Below, in pieces: positions 56,627 to 64,000 of a stretch of 64,000 bases of DNA (the first letter of the stretch is position 1; each line of letters begins with the position of its first letter). Under the pieces are notes generated by a model. That model had not been told where the DNA came from and searched no databases. It saw only the letters and a list, made by a program, of their open reading frames with translations. Source of the DNA: Pantoea eucalypti. GTDB lineage: Bacteria > Pseudomonadota > Gammaproteobacteria > Enterobacterales > Enterobacteriaceae. The stretch spans positions 2,170,001-2,234,000 of the forward strand of contig NZ_CP045720.1 in NCBI RefSeq assembly GCF_009646115.1, read 5' to 3'. Made by a program: the position numbers and the translations under genes.

Positions 56627-57629
56627 CGTTCGCCGCTTCCCTGGTCTCTTCGGCCAGGGAATTTCCTATCAGTTTCTGCGCGATCCCCCACTGATAAAGC
56701 GGTTCCCGCGCCAGATTCTTCATTTTCACTTCGCACATGATATCGAAATCCTGGAACGACAGTGCCCACGCATTCAGCGTCGGATTAAAGAAGTAGTCGG
56801 AGTGCGCCCGCAGTTTGCTTTTGCTCACACCCAGCTGCTGCTGATCGGGCCAGCCCTCCTCCGGAATAATTCCCTCCTGAGAAATCGAATAGTGCAGCAC
56901 CGGCCGCACACCCCGCCATGAGTCAATGACGCTGGCAACACGCGCGTCATCCGGCTGAATAAACTCACTCTCTTTTACCCAGTGATGGTGAATATCCAGC
57001 ACCACCGGACAGAGGGGTGCCGCCTGCAGCACATCATCCAGCGAGCAGGAAATCTCATCATTTTCAACCGTCAGCATCCGCCGCGCTTCCGGGCTGAGCT
57101 GAGTAAACGCGCGTTTAAAACCGTCGAATCCCGCCCTGCCATTCATATGAATGTTGATTTTAAAATCCTGGAAGGTCTTACCGTAGCCCATGAGACAGGC
57201 GCAAAGCGCGTGATACTCCACATCTTCCAGTGCGCGCGTCACCACATCCGGATTATCGGAAGCCAGCACCGTATATTGTCCCGGATGGAATGAGAGCCGG
57301 ATTTGATGCGTCCGCGCCAGCTCGCCACAGCGGGCAAAGAGTGGATAAAGCTCAGGCAGAAACTCCGCAAACAGCGGCGTGGCTTCGGGTACCGTATAGA
57401 GTGGCAGCAGGTCGCTGCCGATACGCATCATTCTGAGTGGCGCCGGTAACGTAGCCAGATGCTCCAGTGTCAGGTAGAGATTATTAAGGTTAGTAACGGT
57501 AATCTCATGAATCAGCTGATGACGTTCAGCCTGAGGTAAACTCAGAAATCGTTTACGGGTGGTGGCGCGAAACGGGAAAAACTGTTTACCGTCGCTATTG
57601 AGATACTTACATGCAAAACCTAATTTCAT
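56619..57629 (-). CDS. uvsE: UV damage endonuclease UvsE
   Basis: 336 residues of the UvdE/UvsE family (TIM barrel, metal-dependent), which nicks DNA 5' to UV photoproducts, an alternative to nucleotide excision. KLGFACKYLN at the start, MRIGSDLLPLY, LSFHPGQYTVLAS, TVENDE, LDIHHHWV and RAHSDYFF carry the conserved metal ligands. Uncommon in enterobacteria. Convergent with the dehydrogenase, overlapping by eight bases; a YjbR-like gene diverges upstream. Confidence 0.93.
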   Translation of the reverse strand: MKLGFACKYLNSDGKQFFPFRATTRKRFLSLPQAERHQLIHEITVTNLNNLYLTLEHLATLPAPLRMMRIGSDLLPLYTVPEATPLFAEFLPELYPLFARCGELARTHQIRLSFHPGQYTVLASDNPDVVTRALEDVEYHALCACLMGYGKTFQDFKINIHMNGRAGFDGFKRAFTQLSPEARRMLTVENDEISCSLDDVLQAAPLCPVVLDIHHHWVKESEFIQPDDARVASVIDSWRGVRPVLHYSISQEGIIPEEGWPDQQQLGVSKSKLRAHSDYFFNPTLNAWALSFQDFDIMCEVKMKNLAREPLYQWGIAQKLIGNSLAEETREAANVK

Positions 57630-57731
57630 GTCTGCTCCTGATTTATGCTTATCAGAAGTGTAACAGGCCTCTGGCGACCAGCCAGTCGCGGGCCACAGAG
57701 ATCGGGGTTAACCATGACAGGGAGAATCACT

Positions 57732-58097
57732 ATGCAGGGTCACGAGATCCAGCGCACCGCTATCGACGCGGCTGAACGGCTGCCCGCCGCCGAATCAGGC
57801 TATCCCTTCGGGCCGGAACATCAGGTTTATAAAGTGTGTGAAAAAGTGTTTTTACTGCTGACGGAACTGCGGGGCGTGCCGATTATCACCCTGAAGTGTG
57901 AACCGCAGCAGGCAGAGCTGCACCGGGTGATCTATCCCTCGATCACCGCCGGTTATCATATGAATAAACGTCACTGGATCACGGTGTATCCGGGTGACGG
58001 CCTCTCACCCGGCCTGATTCAGCAACTGGTTGAAGAGTCGTATCAGCGAGTGGTGCGCGGCATCCCCGCCTCACGCCGTCCGGCCTGGGTGGGATGA
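57732..58097 (+). CDS. MmcQ/YjbR family protein
   Basis: 121 residues of the YjbR/MmcQ (DUF419) fold: ESGYPFGPEHQVYKV, ITLKCEPQQAELHRV and MNKRHWITVYPGD are family blocks. Function unknown; a DNA-binding CyaY-like fold is described. The start at 57732 (MQGHEIQRTA) has GGGAGAATC upstream; an ATG at 57714 is less well placed. Confidence 0.85.
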   Translation: MQGHEIQRTAIDAAERLPAAESGYPFGPEHQVYKVCEKVFLLLTELRGVPIITLKCEPQQAELHRVIYPSITAGYHMNKRHWITVYPGDGLSPGLIQQLVEESYQRVVRGIPASRRPAWVG

Positions 58098-58163
58098 CGG
58101 CGGTGGCAGCGCGTCACAGAAACCCCGCTGTCATCAGCGGGCCATCCGATCCCGGCCCTTCAC

Positions 58164-58835
58164 TTAATGGTGCAGCATCTCTTCCACGACCTGTGGATTT
58201 GTCATCTGGTAAGGGTAATAAGTTGGCCAGTTGTCCATTTCAGCCAGCAACGTCTGCTGAGACTGATTACCCATAAAGATGTGGAAGTGAGCAGACTTGC
58301 GTGGGCCGATGGTATGATCGCTGAACTGCACATATTTCGGGGCGTTGCTGCTGGCGTCCTGACACTCAAACAGGTAACGCACCCCTTTTTTACCCGAGGT
58401 ATAGGTCAGGATTTTGTGGCCTGCATAGCGATAGTGGCAGGCGCTGACCCGATCACCGACATGGAACTCCATTACCCCGTTTTCAATACCGATATTATCG
58501 ACGTCGGTGGCGTAGCCTTTGCGATAATAAGCTTTAATCTCCTCTGCCGTTTTGCTCTTGTCCTGCTGCGCTTTCTTCTGCCAGACCGGATCCAGCTCGC
58601 CGCTTTGCAGCAGCGGATAAACTGACTGCCACAGCCCGTCCCAGTCAGAGAGTGGGCGATCTTTCACGTCGCTGTCAGCAAAAACCCCTTCGGCTGCTTT
58701 CTGCTCCATTACTGATAGCGGTTTGCCATGTGTATGCGTGCTATGTGCCAGCGCCTGCTGGCTGATGAGCAGCGCGCCCATGATTCCCATCCATTTACCT
58801 GCATGATTCGTCAAAGCCTGATCCTCAGTCAACAT
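58164..58835 (-). CDS. zinT: zinc-binding periplasmic protein ZinT
   Basis: Periplasmic metal-binding protein that supplies zinc to ZnuA under deficiency. The signal region ends [13 protein letters not shown]; the mature part has [34 protein letters not shown] and the zinc histidines in [10 protein letters not shown], as in E. coli ZinT. The ATG at 58835 has no ribosome site, while TTG at 58814 has GAGGA six bases upstream and gives a better signal peptide; the latter may be the true start. A Zur box lies directly upstream. Confidence 0.93.
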   Translation of the reverse strand: MLTEDQALTNHAGKWMGIMGALLISQQALAHSTHTHGKPLSVMEQKAAEGVFADSDVKDRPLSDWDGLWQSVYPLLQSGELDPVWQKKAQQDKSKTAEEIKAYYRKGYATDVDNIGIENGVMEFHVGDRVSACHYRYAGHKILTYTSGKKGVRYLFECQDASSNAPKYVQFSDHTIGPRKSAHFHIFMGNQSQQTLLAEMDNWPTYYPYQMTNPQVVEEMLHH

Positions 58836-58843
58836 TACAAAAT

Positions 58844-58866
58844 GAAATGTTATGATATAACATTTC
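58844..58866. promoter_or_regulatory. Zur box of zinT
   Basis: 23-bp palindrome, arms GAAATGTTAT and ATAACATTTC with a 3-bp centre, essentially identical to the enterobacterial Zur consensus. It sits eight bases before the ATG at 58835. Confidence 0.93.
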
Positions 58867-59201
58867 TAAACTCAATCAGGAATGACGCCTCTCCCTATTA
58901 ATTTTATTTATAGATTTTCACCCTCTCGCGGAATATCACGCAGTCCGGCGAGAGGCGAATCTGACAGGGTTACAAAGCAGGTAGCCAGCATAGCGGGTGC
59001 GGGCTGACACGCCGCTAAGCCAGACGGCACAAGGCGTGGATAAGCGAAGCGATAACAGACATTCAGACGTAAGCGTGGTTTTTCTGCCGGACAAAAAAGG
59101 GACAGTGACAGCGGTTAAATGGCCGGTTTACCCTCAGTATTGTTCAGGTTGTTCTATATTTAGTGTCGTCGAAAGTAAAATAACAGCTGGAGCATAGATT
59201 C
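58867..59201. other. upstream region of katE
   Basis: No credible gene. CTATATT at 59154-59160 resembles a sigma-S type -10, as expected for katE; no -35 stands out. Confidence 0.45.
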
Positions 59202-61466
59202 ATGTCGAAAGAAACAGAGAAGAAACCCCTGAGCGAACACGCCCCCACCACCGGTCCGGAATCATCAGAACCGGGTCTGGGATCGCTGGCACCGAAAGAT
59301 GGTTCGCATCAGCCCCCAGCCGAACCGACCCCGCCAGGCAAACAGCCCACCGCCCCGGGCAGTCTGAAAGCGCCGCAGACACACAGCGCCAAACTTGACC
59401 AGCTTGAAGCCAGCCGTAAAAACGGCACCCATCAGGCCCTCACCACGAACCAGGGCACGCGCATCGCCAATGACCAAAGCTCATTGCTCGCGGGTTCGCG
59501 AGGTCCGACGCTGCTGGAAGACTTTATACTGCGTGAGAAAATCACGCATTTTGATCATGAACGTATCCCGGAGCGTATCGTTCACGCCCGTGGTTCTGCC
59601 GCACACGGCTATTTTCAGCCTTACCGCTCACTGAAAGATCTGACCAAAGCGCAGTTCCTGAGCGACCCCGAGCAGACCACGCCGGTGTTCGTGCGTTTCT
59701 CCACGGTTCAGGGTGGCGCTGGCTCTGCGGATACCGTACGTGATATCCGCGGTTTCGCCGCCAAGTTCTACACCGAAGAAGGTGTCTTTGACCTGGTCGG
59801 TAACAACACGCCGGTGTTCTTTATTCAGGATGCCCATAAATTCCCTGACTTTGTGCACGCCGTTAAGCCGGAGCCGCACAATGAAATCCCGCAGGGTCAG
59901 AGTGCCCATGACACCTTCTGGGATTACGTCTCTCTTCAGCCGGAAACCATGCACAACGTCATCTGGGCGATGTCTGACCGGGGTATTCCGCGCAGCTATC
60001 GCACCATGGAAGGTTTTGGCATTCACACCTTCCGCCTGATCAACGCCGAAGGCAAAGCGACCTTTGTCCGCTTCCACTGGAAGCCGGTGGCCGGTAAAGC
60101 TTCGCTGCTGTGGGATGAGTCGCAGAAACTGACCGGTCGCGATCCCGACTTCCATCGCCGCGATCTGTGGGAAGCGATTGAAGCCGGTGATTTCCCGGAA
60201 TATGAACTGGGTCTGCAGCTAATCCCGGAAGAGGATGAATTCAAATTCGACTTCGATATTCTGGATGCCACCAAGCTGATCCCGGAAGCGCTGGTGCCGG
60301 TGGAAATTGTCGGCAAGATGGTGCTGAACCGTAACCCGGATAACTTCTTTGCGGAAACCGAGCAGGTGGCGTTCCACCCGGGCCATATCGTGCCGGGCCT
60401 GGATTTCTCCAACGATCCACTGCTGCAGGGCCGTCTGTTCTCCTATACCGACACGCAGATCAGTCGTCTGGGCGGACCGAACTTCCATGAGATCCCGATT
60501 AACCGTCCGACCTGCCCGTACCATAACTTCCAGCGTCAGGGCATGCATCGCCAGGACATCGACACCAACCCGGCGAACTACGAGCCGAACTCGATCAACG
60601 ACAACTGGCCGCGCGAAACGCCACCGGCTGCGAAAGGCGGCGGTTTCGAAAGCTATCAGGAGCGGGTTGAGGGCCACAAAGTGCGCGAGCGCAGCCCTTC
60701 ATTTGGTGAATATTATTCCCAGCCGCGCCTGTTCTGGAACAGCCAGACAGAAGTCGAACAGCAGCACATCATTGGTGCCTACTCATTTGAACTGAGTAAA
60801 GTGGGCCGTGCCTACATCCGTGAGCGCGTGGTGGATCTTCTGGCGCGTATCGATACTAAACTGGCACAGGGCGTAGCGGATAATCTGGGACTCGCCCTGA
60901 CCGATGAGCAGCGCAATATCCAGCCTCCTGCGGCGGTGAATGGCCTGACGAAAGATGACAGCCTGAGCCTCTACGCTATCCCGGATGGTGAGATTAAAGG
61001 CCGTCAGGTGGCGCTGCTGCTGAGCGATGGTGTGAAGGCGGCGGATGTGCTGGCGATTCTGCAGGCGCTGAAAGCGGAAGGTGTGCACACAAAACTGCTG
61101 GCGCCGCATATGGGCCAGGTGCGCGCGGATGACGGTTCTGTGCTGCCGATCGATGCCACCTTCGCCGGCCTGCCGTCTCTGACTTTTGATGCGGTGATGG
61201 TGCCGAATGGTAATATTGATGCCCTGCTGTTAAGCGGCGATGCCCGCTACTTCCTGCTGGAAGCCTACAAACACCTCAAGGTGATTGGTCTGGTGGGCGA
61301 CGCGCGTCGCTTTAAAGCGCAGTTCGGTCTGGAAGATGCCGATCAGGAAGAAGGCATTGTGCAGGGCGACGCGGCGGAGGACGCACTGATGTCTGATTTT
61401 ACGCAGGCGATGAAAGCGCACCGCGTCTGGTCACGCAGCCAGAAGGCACAGTCCGTTCCTGCCTGA
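59202..61466 (+). CDS. katE: large-subunit catalase HPII
   Basis: 754-residue stationary-phase haem catalase (E. coli 753). Distal His128 ([11 protein letters not shown]) and proximal haem Tyr415 (FSYTDTQ) have E. coli numbering. The C-terminal 150 residues form the DJ-1/amidotransferase-like domain ([20 protein letters not shown]). The N-terminal 75 residues are Pro/Gly-rich, as usual for the type. GGAGCATAGATTC precedes the ATG. Terminator follows. Confidence 0.97.
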   Translation: MSKETEKKPLSEHAPTTGPESSEPGLGSLAPKDGSHQPPAEPTPPGKQPTAPGSLKAPQTHSAKLDQLEASRKNGTHQALTTNQGTRIANDQSSLLAGSRGPTLLEDFILREKITHFDHERIPERIVHARGSAAHGYFQPYRSLKDLTKAQFLSDPEQTTPVFVRFSTVQGGAGSADTVRDIRGFAAKFYTEEGVFDLVGNNTPVFFIQDAHKFPDFVHAVKPEPHNEIPQGQSAHDTFWDYVSLQPETMHNVIWAMSDRGIPRSYRTMEGFGIHTFRLINAEGKATFVRFHWKPVAGKASLLWDESQKLTGRDPDFHRRDLWEAIEAGDFPEYELGLQLIPEEDEFKFDFDILDATKLIPEALVPVEIVGKMVLNRNPDNFFAETEQVAFHPGHIVPGLDFSNDPLLQGRLFSYTDTQISRLGGPNFHEIPINRPTCPYHNFQRQGMHRQDIDTNPANYEPNSINDNWPRETPPAAKGGGFESYQERVEGHKVRERSPSFGEYYSQPRLFWNSQTEVEQQHIIGAYSFELSKVGRAYIRERVVDLLARIDTKLAQGVADNLGLALTDEQRNIQPPAAVNGLTKDDSLSLYAIPDGEIKGRQVALLLSDGVKAADVLAILQALKAEGVHTKLLAPHMGQVRADDGSVLPIDATFAGLPSLTFDAVMVPNGNIDALLLSGDARYFLLEAYKHLKVIGLVGDARRFKAQFGLEDADQEEGIVQGDAAEDALMSDFTQAMKAHRVWSRSQKAQSVPA

Positions 61467-61484
61467 TGCGTTAAGTGAATAAAA

Positions 61485-61512
61485 AACCGCCCCTGGGGGC
61501 GGTTTTTTTATG
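61485..61512 (+). terminator. terminator of katE
   Basis: AACCGCCCC-TGG-GGGCGGTT followed by TTTTT. Confidence 0.9.
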
Positions 61513-61617
61513 GCTGCTGATAAACCTGAATCAGGGTAAATCTGGCAGCAACGGCCAGACTCAATGCGCTGGGATGCAGGCACGGTCTCACAGCCAGAAA
61601 TCGGTTCACCCTTATTA

Positions 61618-63276
61618 TCAGAAAGTCTGCCAGTTCTCATTGTCTGTCACGGCGACAGGCTGACGTTTTGGCACGGCAATCGCCTTCGCAACCGGTGCGG
61701 CGGAGAACGCGGCGTGCATGCTGCCGGTTTTAAAGACCGATACTGTTTTACGCAGGTAGCTCGCCTGCTCTTCCAGTGAGGCAGCAGCAGTCGCGGACTC
61801 CTCTACCAGCGCGGCGTTCTGCTGCGTTACACCATCCATCTCAGAAACCGCAATGCAGACCTGCTCAATGCCGCGGGTCTGTTCAGTGGAGGAGGCAGCG
61901 ATCTCTTCGATCAGCTGCGTCACCCGGCTCACCGACTTCACGATGCTCTCCATGGCGATGCCCGCCTGGGAAGCGTGACCGGCACCGGTTTTAATGCGCT
62001 CGGCTGAGCGGTCAATCAATCCACGAATCTCCTGCGCGGCACTGGCGCTGCGTCCGGCCAGCGAGCGTACTTCACCTGCGACAACGGCGAATCCACGCCC
62101 CTGCTCACCGGCACGCGCGGCTTCAACCGCAGCGTTCAGCGCCAGAATATTGGTCTGGAAGGCGATGCTGTCGATAATGGCGATAATACCGGCGATCTGA
62201 TTCGAGCTTTCGCTGATCTGATCCATGTTGGCGATAACGCGGGCAACGGTTTCGCCGCCCTGCAGGGCGGTGGCTGACGCCTCTTTCGACACCGTTGTCG
62301 CCTGCTGCGCATTGTCTGCGTTGAGCTTCACCGTTGAGGTGAGCTGCTCCATGCTGGCGGCGGTCTGTTCCAGTGCAGCAGCCTGCTGTTCAGTACGGGA
62401 AGAGAGATCGGTGCTGCCAGCAGAAATTTCCGCGGCACCGGTAAAAATAGAGCGGGTCGCGTCATCGACCGAAGTAATGGTCACCACCAGCGCATCGCGC
62501 ATCTGTTGCAGTTCCTGAATCAGCAGGCCCATCTCATTGCGGCCTTCGTGCTGAATATCAGAGGTTAAATCACCTGCCGAAATGGTGCGCATATGCCCTG
62601 TCAGCCTGGCCAGCGGACTAATCAGCAATTTTTGCAGTCCCAACCAGACCGCCACGCCAATCACGCCAGTGATCAGGCTAATCGTCAGCAGCGCCCAGAG
62701 CGCATCTGTCAGACTACGCTGGTTATGTTCTGAAGTATCTTTCATCAACTGGATGTTCACCGCACGCCAGGCCTCATAGGCACTGTCGAGCTGGTCCTGC
62801 GCCGCCTGTGCTTCGAGGTTGCCATAGGCCGCGTAATTACCCTGCTTTAAAAAGGTAATTGAGGCCAGCATGGTCTCATGCATCTGCTGATAGGCGGTCT
62901 GAACCTGCGCCGACTGCGCTTCGCTCTGCCCCTCTTTGCGTGGCATCGCCTGCCAGGCTTTAAAGTCGGCATCGGCTCTGTCCGCAGACTGGCCCGCCTG
63001 CTCCAGCAGCGTGGCGATGGCGGCCAGTGATTTAGGATCCTGCTGGTTTTTCAGGAAACGGATAGCGACGCGGTTGATGGTCACGCGGGTTTTAATCAGG
63101 GTTTTCACCGCATCGCTCAGGTGCTGCTGCTGCAGGGTCAGCTGTTCTGCTGCCACGAAGTTTTTGTCGGCGTTTGAGACGCCGTTGTAAAACAGAAATC
63201 CGGTCAGGGTCAGTAACGTAATAAAGACGGCAAGCACCGCCAGAATACCGTGGGTTATTTTAAGATTTTTAAGCAT
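61618..63276 (-). CDS. methyl-accepting chemotaxis protein
   Basis: 552-residue Tsr/Tar-type chemoreceptor. Membrane segments at about 9-31 and 190-212 flank a four-helix periplasmic ligand domain; HAMP follows ([16 protein letters not shown]), then the signalling domain with hairpin tip [20 protein letters not shown]. The C-terminus ends NWQTF, a pentapeptide binding CheR and CheB, as in high-abundance receptors. Ligand unknown. Lone gene, divergent from the channel gene. Confidence 0.94.
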   Translation of the reverse strand: MLKNLKITHGILAVLAVFITLLTLTGFLFYNGVSNADKNFVAAEQLTLQQQHLSDAVKTLIKTRVTINRVAIRFLKNQQDPKSLAAIATLLEQAGQSADRADADFKAWQAMPRKEGQSEAQSAQVQTAYQQMHETMLASITFLKQGNYAAYGNLEAQAAQDQLDSAYEAWRAVNIQLMKDTSEHNQRSLTDALWALLTISLITGVIGVAVWLGLQKLLISPLARLTGHMRTISAGDLTSDIQHEGRNEMGLLIQELQQMRDALVVTITSVDDATRSIFTGAAEISAGSTDLSSRTEQQAAALEQTAASMEQLTSTVKLNADNAQQATTVSKEASATALQGGETVARVIANMDQISESSNQIAGIIAIIDSIAFQTNILALNAAVEAARAGEQGRGFAVVAGEVRSLAGRSASAAQEIRGLIDRSAERIKTGAGHASQAGIAMESIVKSVSRVTQLIEEIAASSTEQTRGIEQVCIAVSEMDGVTQQNAALVEESATAAASLEEQASYLRKTVSVFKTGSMHAAFSAAPVAKAIAVPKRQPVAVTDNENWQTF

Positions 63277-63498
63277 GTCTGCAGGCTCATATCAGAGAAG
63301 TTAGAGTGGTTATCGGCTGGCTTGAGATTTATCTGAGTCTGCGAACAAAGAAGTTAACAAGACGCCACCTGCCGGGCGCAGCCAGCGCGCCGCTCAGGAC
63401 AGAATAAAGTTGCGGCTCTGCCTGAACGCATTTGACGCTTAACAACCGACCCTGTGCTGTGGTTGAATTCGCCCCTTACTTTTTCGCACGTGGTTAAC

Positions 63499-64000
63499 AT
63501 GCATTACATTCAGAGTCTGATGAGTTTTATAGAGGGAAACAGAGTGCTGTCGATCAGCTTTAGCCTGTTGCTGCTGATCGTGGCCGGGCTGGTCACTCAC
63601 CTGATCTGCAAATTCTTCATCGTCAAAGTGATCAGGAAGGTCTTTTTCAGCAGCCATAAAAAGGGTGTGCCACTGGATAAGGACATTCGCCTCTCTCAGA
63701 AGCTGTCAAATTTTGTGCCGGTAATTGTGGTCTACAACTTTCTGCAATTTATGCCAGGCCTGCCTGAAAACCTGAAAGTGGCGATTCAGACCATCTGCGG
63801 CATCCTGTTTTTTGTCTATCTGTCGATCTTCTTCAACGAAGTGCTGGAGATTGTTAACAACTCCTATACGCGCAAATCCAAGCGCAAGAATCACTCGATC
63901 AAGGGCTATATCCAGATTGGCAAAATCCTGGTGCATATCATCGCCGCAATCATGATTCTGGCGATTATGTCCAATAAGTCACCTGCCATTATTATCTCCT
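63499..64000 (+). CDS. mechanosensitive channel family protein, 5' part
   Basis: The frame from ATG 63499 runs off the right edge after 167 codons. MHYIQSLMSFIEGNRVLS leads to hydrophobic segments (SFSLLLLIVAGLVTHLIC, then around residues 75-120), and the last visible stretch (IAAIMILAIMSNKSPAIIIS) resembles the pore-lining start of YbdG/MscM-type MscS channels. The channel domain itself lies outside, so subfamily is uncertain. No strong ribosome site; a second ATG lies at 63520. Confidence 0.75.
   Translation, partial: MHYIQSLMSFIEGNRVLSISFSLLLLIVAGLVTHLICKFFIVKVIRKVFFSSHKKGVPLDKDIRLSQKLSNFVPVIVVYNFLQFMPGLPENLKVAIQTICGILFFVYLSIFFNEVLEIVNNSYTRKSKRKNHSIKGYIQIGKILVHIIAAIMILAIMSNKSPAIIIS

Noticed and set aside
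58997..59197. 66-codon frame before katE
   Set aside because: No ribosome site; lies in the katE promoter region.

Overview
The window is chromosomal DNA of an enterobacterium. Gene content and order match Escherichia coli over long blocks: fumC-manA-ydgA, malI/malXY-add-ydgJ, cnu-ydgK-rsxABCDGE-nth, and dtpA-gstA-pdxY-tyrS-pdxH-mliC. Between and after these blocks lie genes E. coli lacks at these positions: an HPP membrane protein, a UvsE endonuclease, and a Mn-catalase with a partner dehydrogenase. The pattern fits Erwiniaceae, most likely Pantoea. This is inferred from content and order, not from a search.

Layout. Positions 1-10770: fumarase C (3' end outside the window), mannose-6-phosphate isomerase, YdgA, the MalI-controlled malXY operon, adenosine deaminase and the oxidoreductase YdgJ. 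Positions 10850-19215: an L-arabinose locus with araC and araFGH on the minus strand, divergent from araB and araA; no araD is present. Positions 19804-24860: a GNAT acetyltransferase and the ytfQRT-yjfF sugar ABC transporter. Positions 25548-33316: Cnu, YdgK, the complete Rsx (Rnf-like) electron-transfer complex and endonuclease III; RsxC has a large tandem repeat. Positions 33523-37876: a four-gene insert between nth and dtpA (HPP protein, MFS carrier, glucarate-dehydratase-like enzyme, glutamine-amidotransferase-like protein). Positions 38545-44162: dtpA, gstA, pdxY, tyrS, pdxH, mliC.

Positions 44352-54572 form a patchy accessory region. It holds small proteins, two tandem lipoproteins, the connector-type proteins YcgZ and AriR, a TetR regulator, an MFS/LysR unit, and umuDC under a LexA box. 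The last 99 bp of umuC are duplicated about 3.2 kb away, as a direct repeat bracketing the MFS/LysR unit. Just before ariR is a compact unit (promoter, three consecutive hairpins, U-run) that looks like an undescribed small RNA. Positions 54852-61466 are stress-related: Mn-catalase, dehydrogenase, UvsE, YjbR-like protein, Zur-controlled ZinT and the large catalase KatE. The window ends with a chemoreceptor and the start of a mechanosensitive channel.

Regulation visible in sequence: MalI operators, an AraC double site with 21-bp period, a GalR/GalS-like site, LexA and Zur boxes, and a transcription terminator between ytfQ and ytfR. Three roughly 100-bp intergenic palindromes share a core but have different, internally complementary arms; they look like one repeat family.
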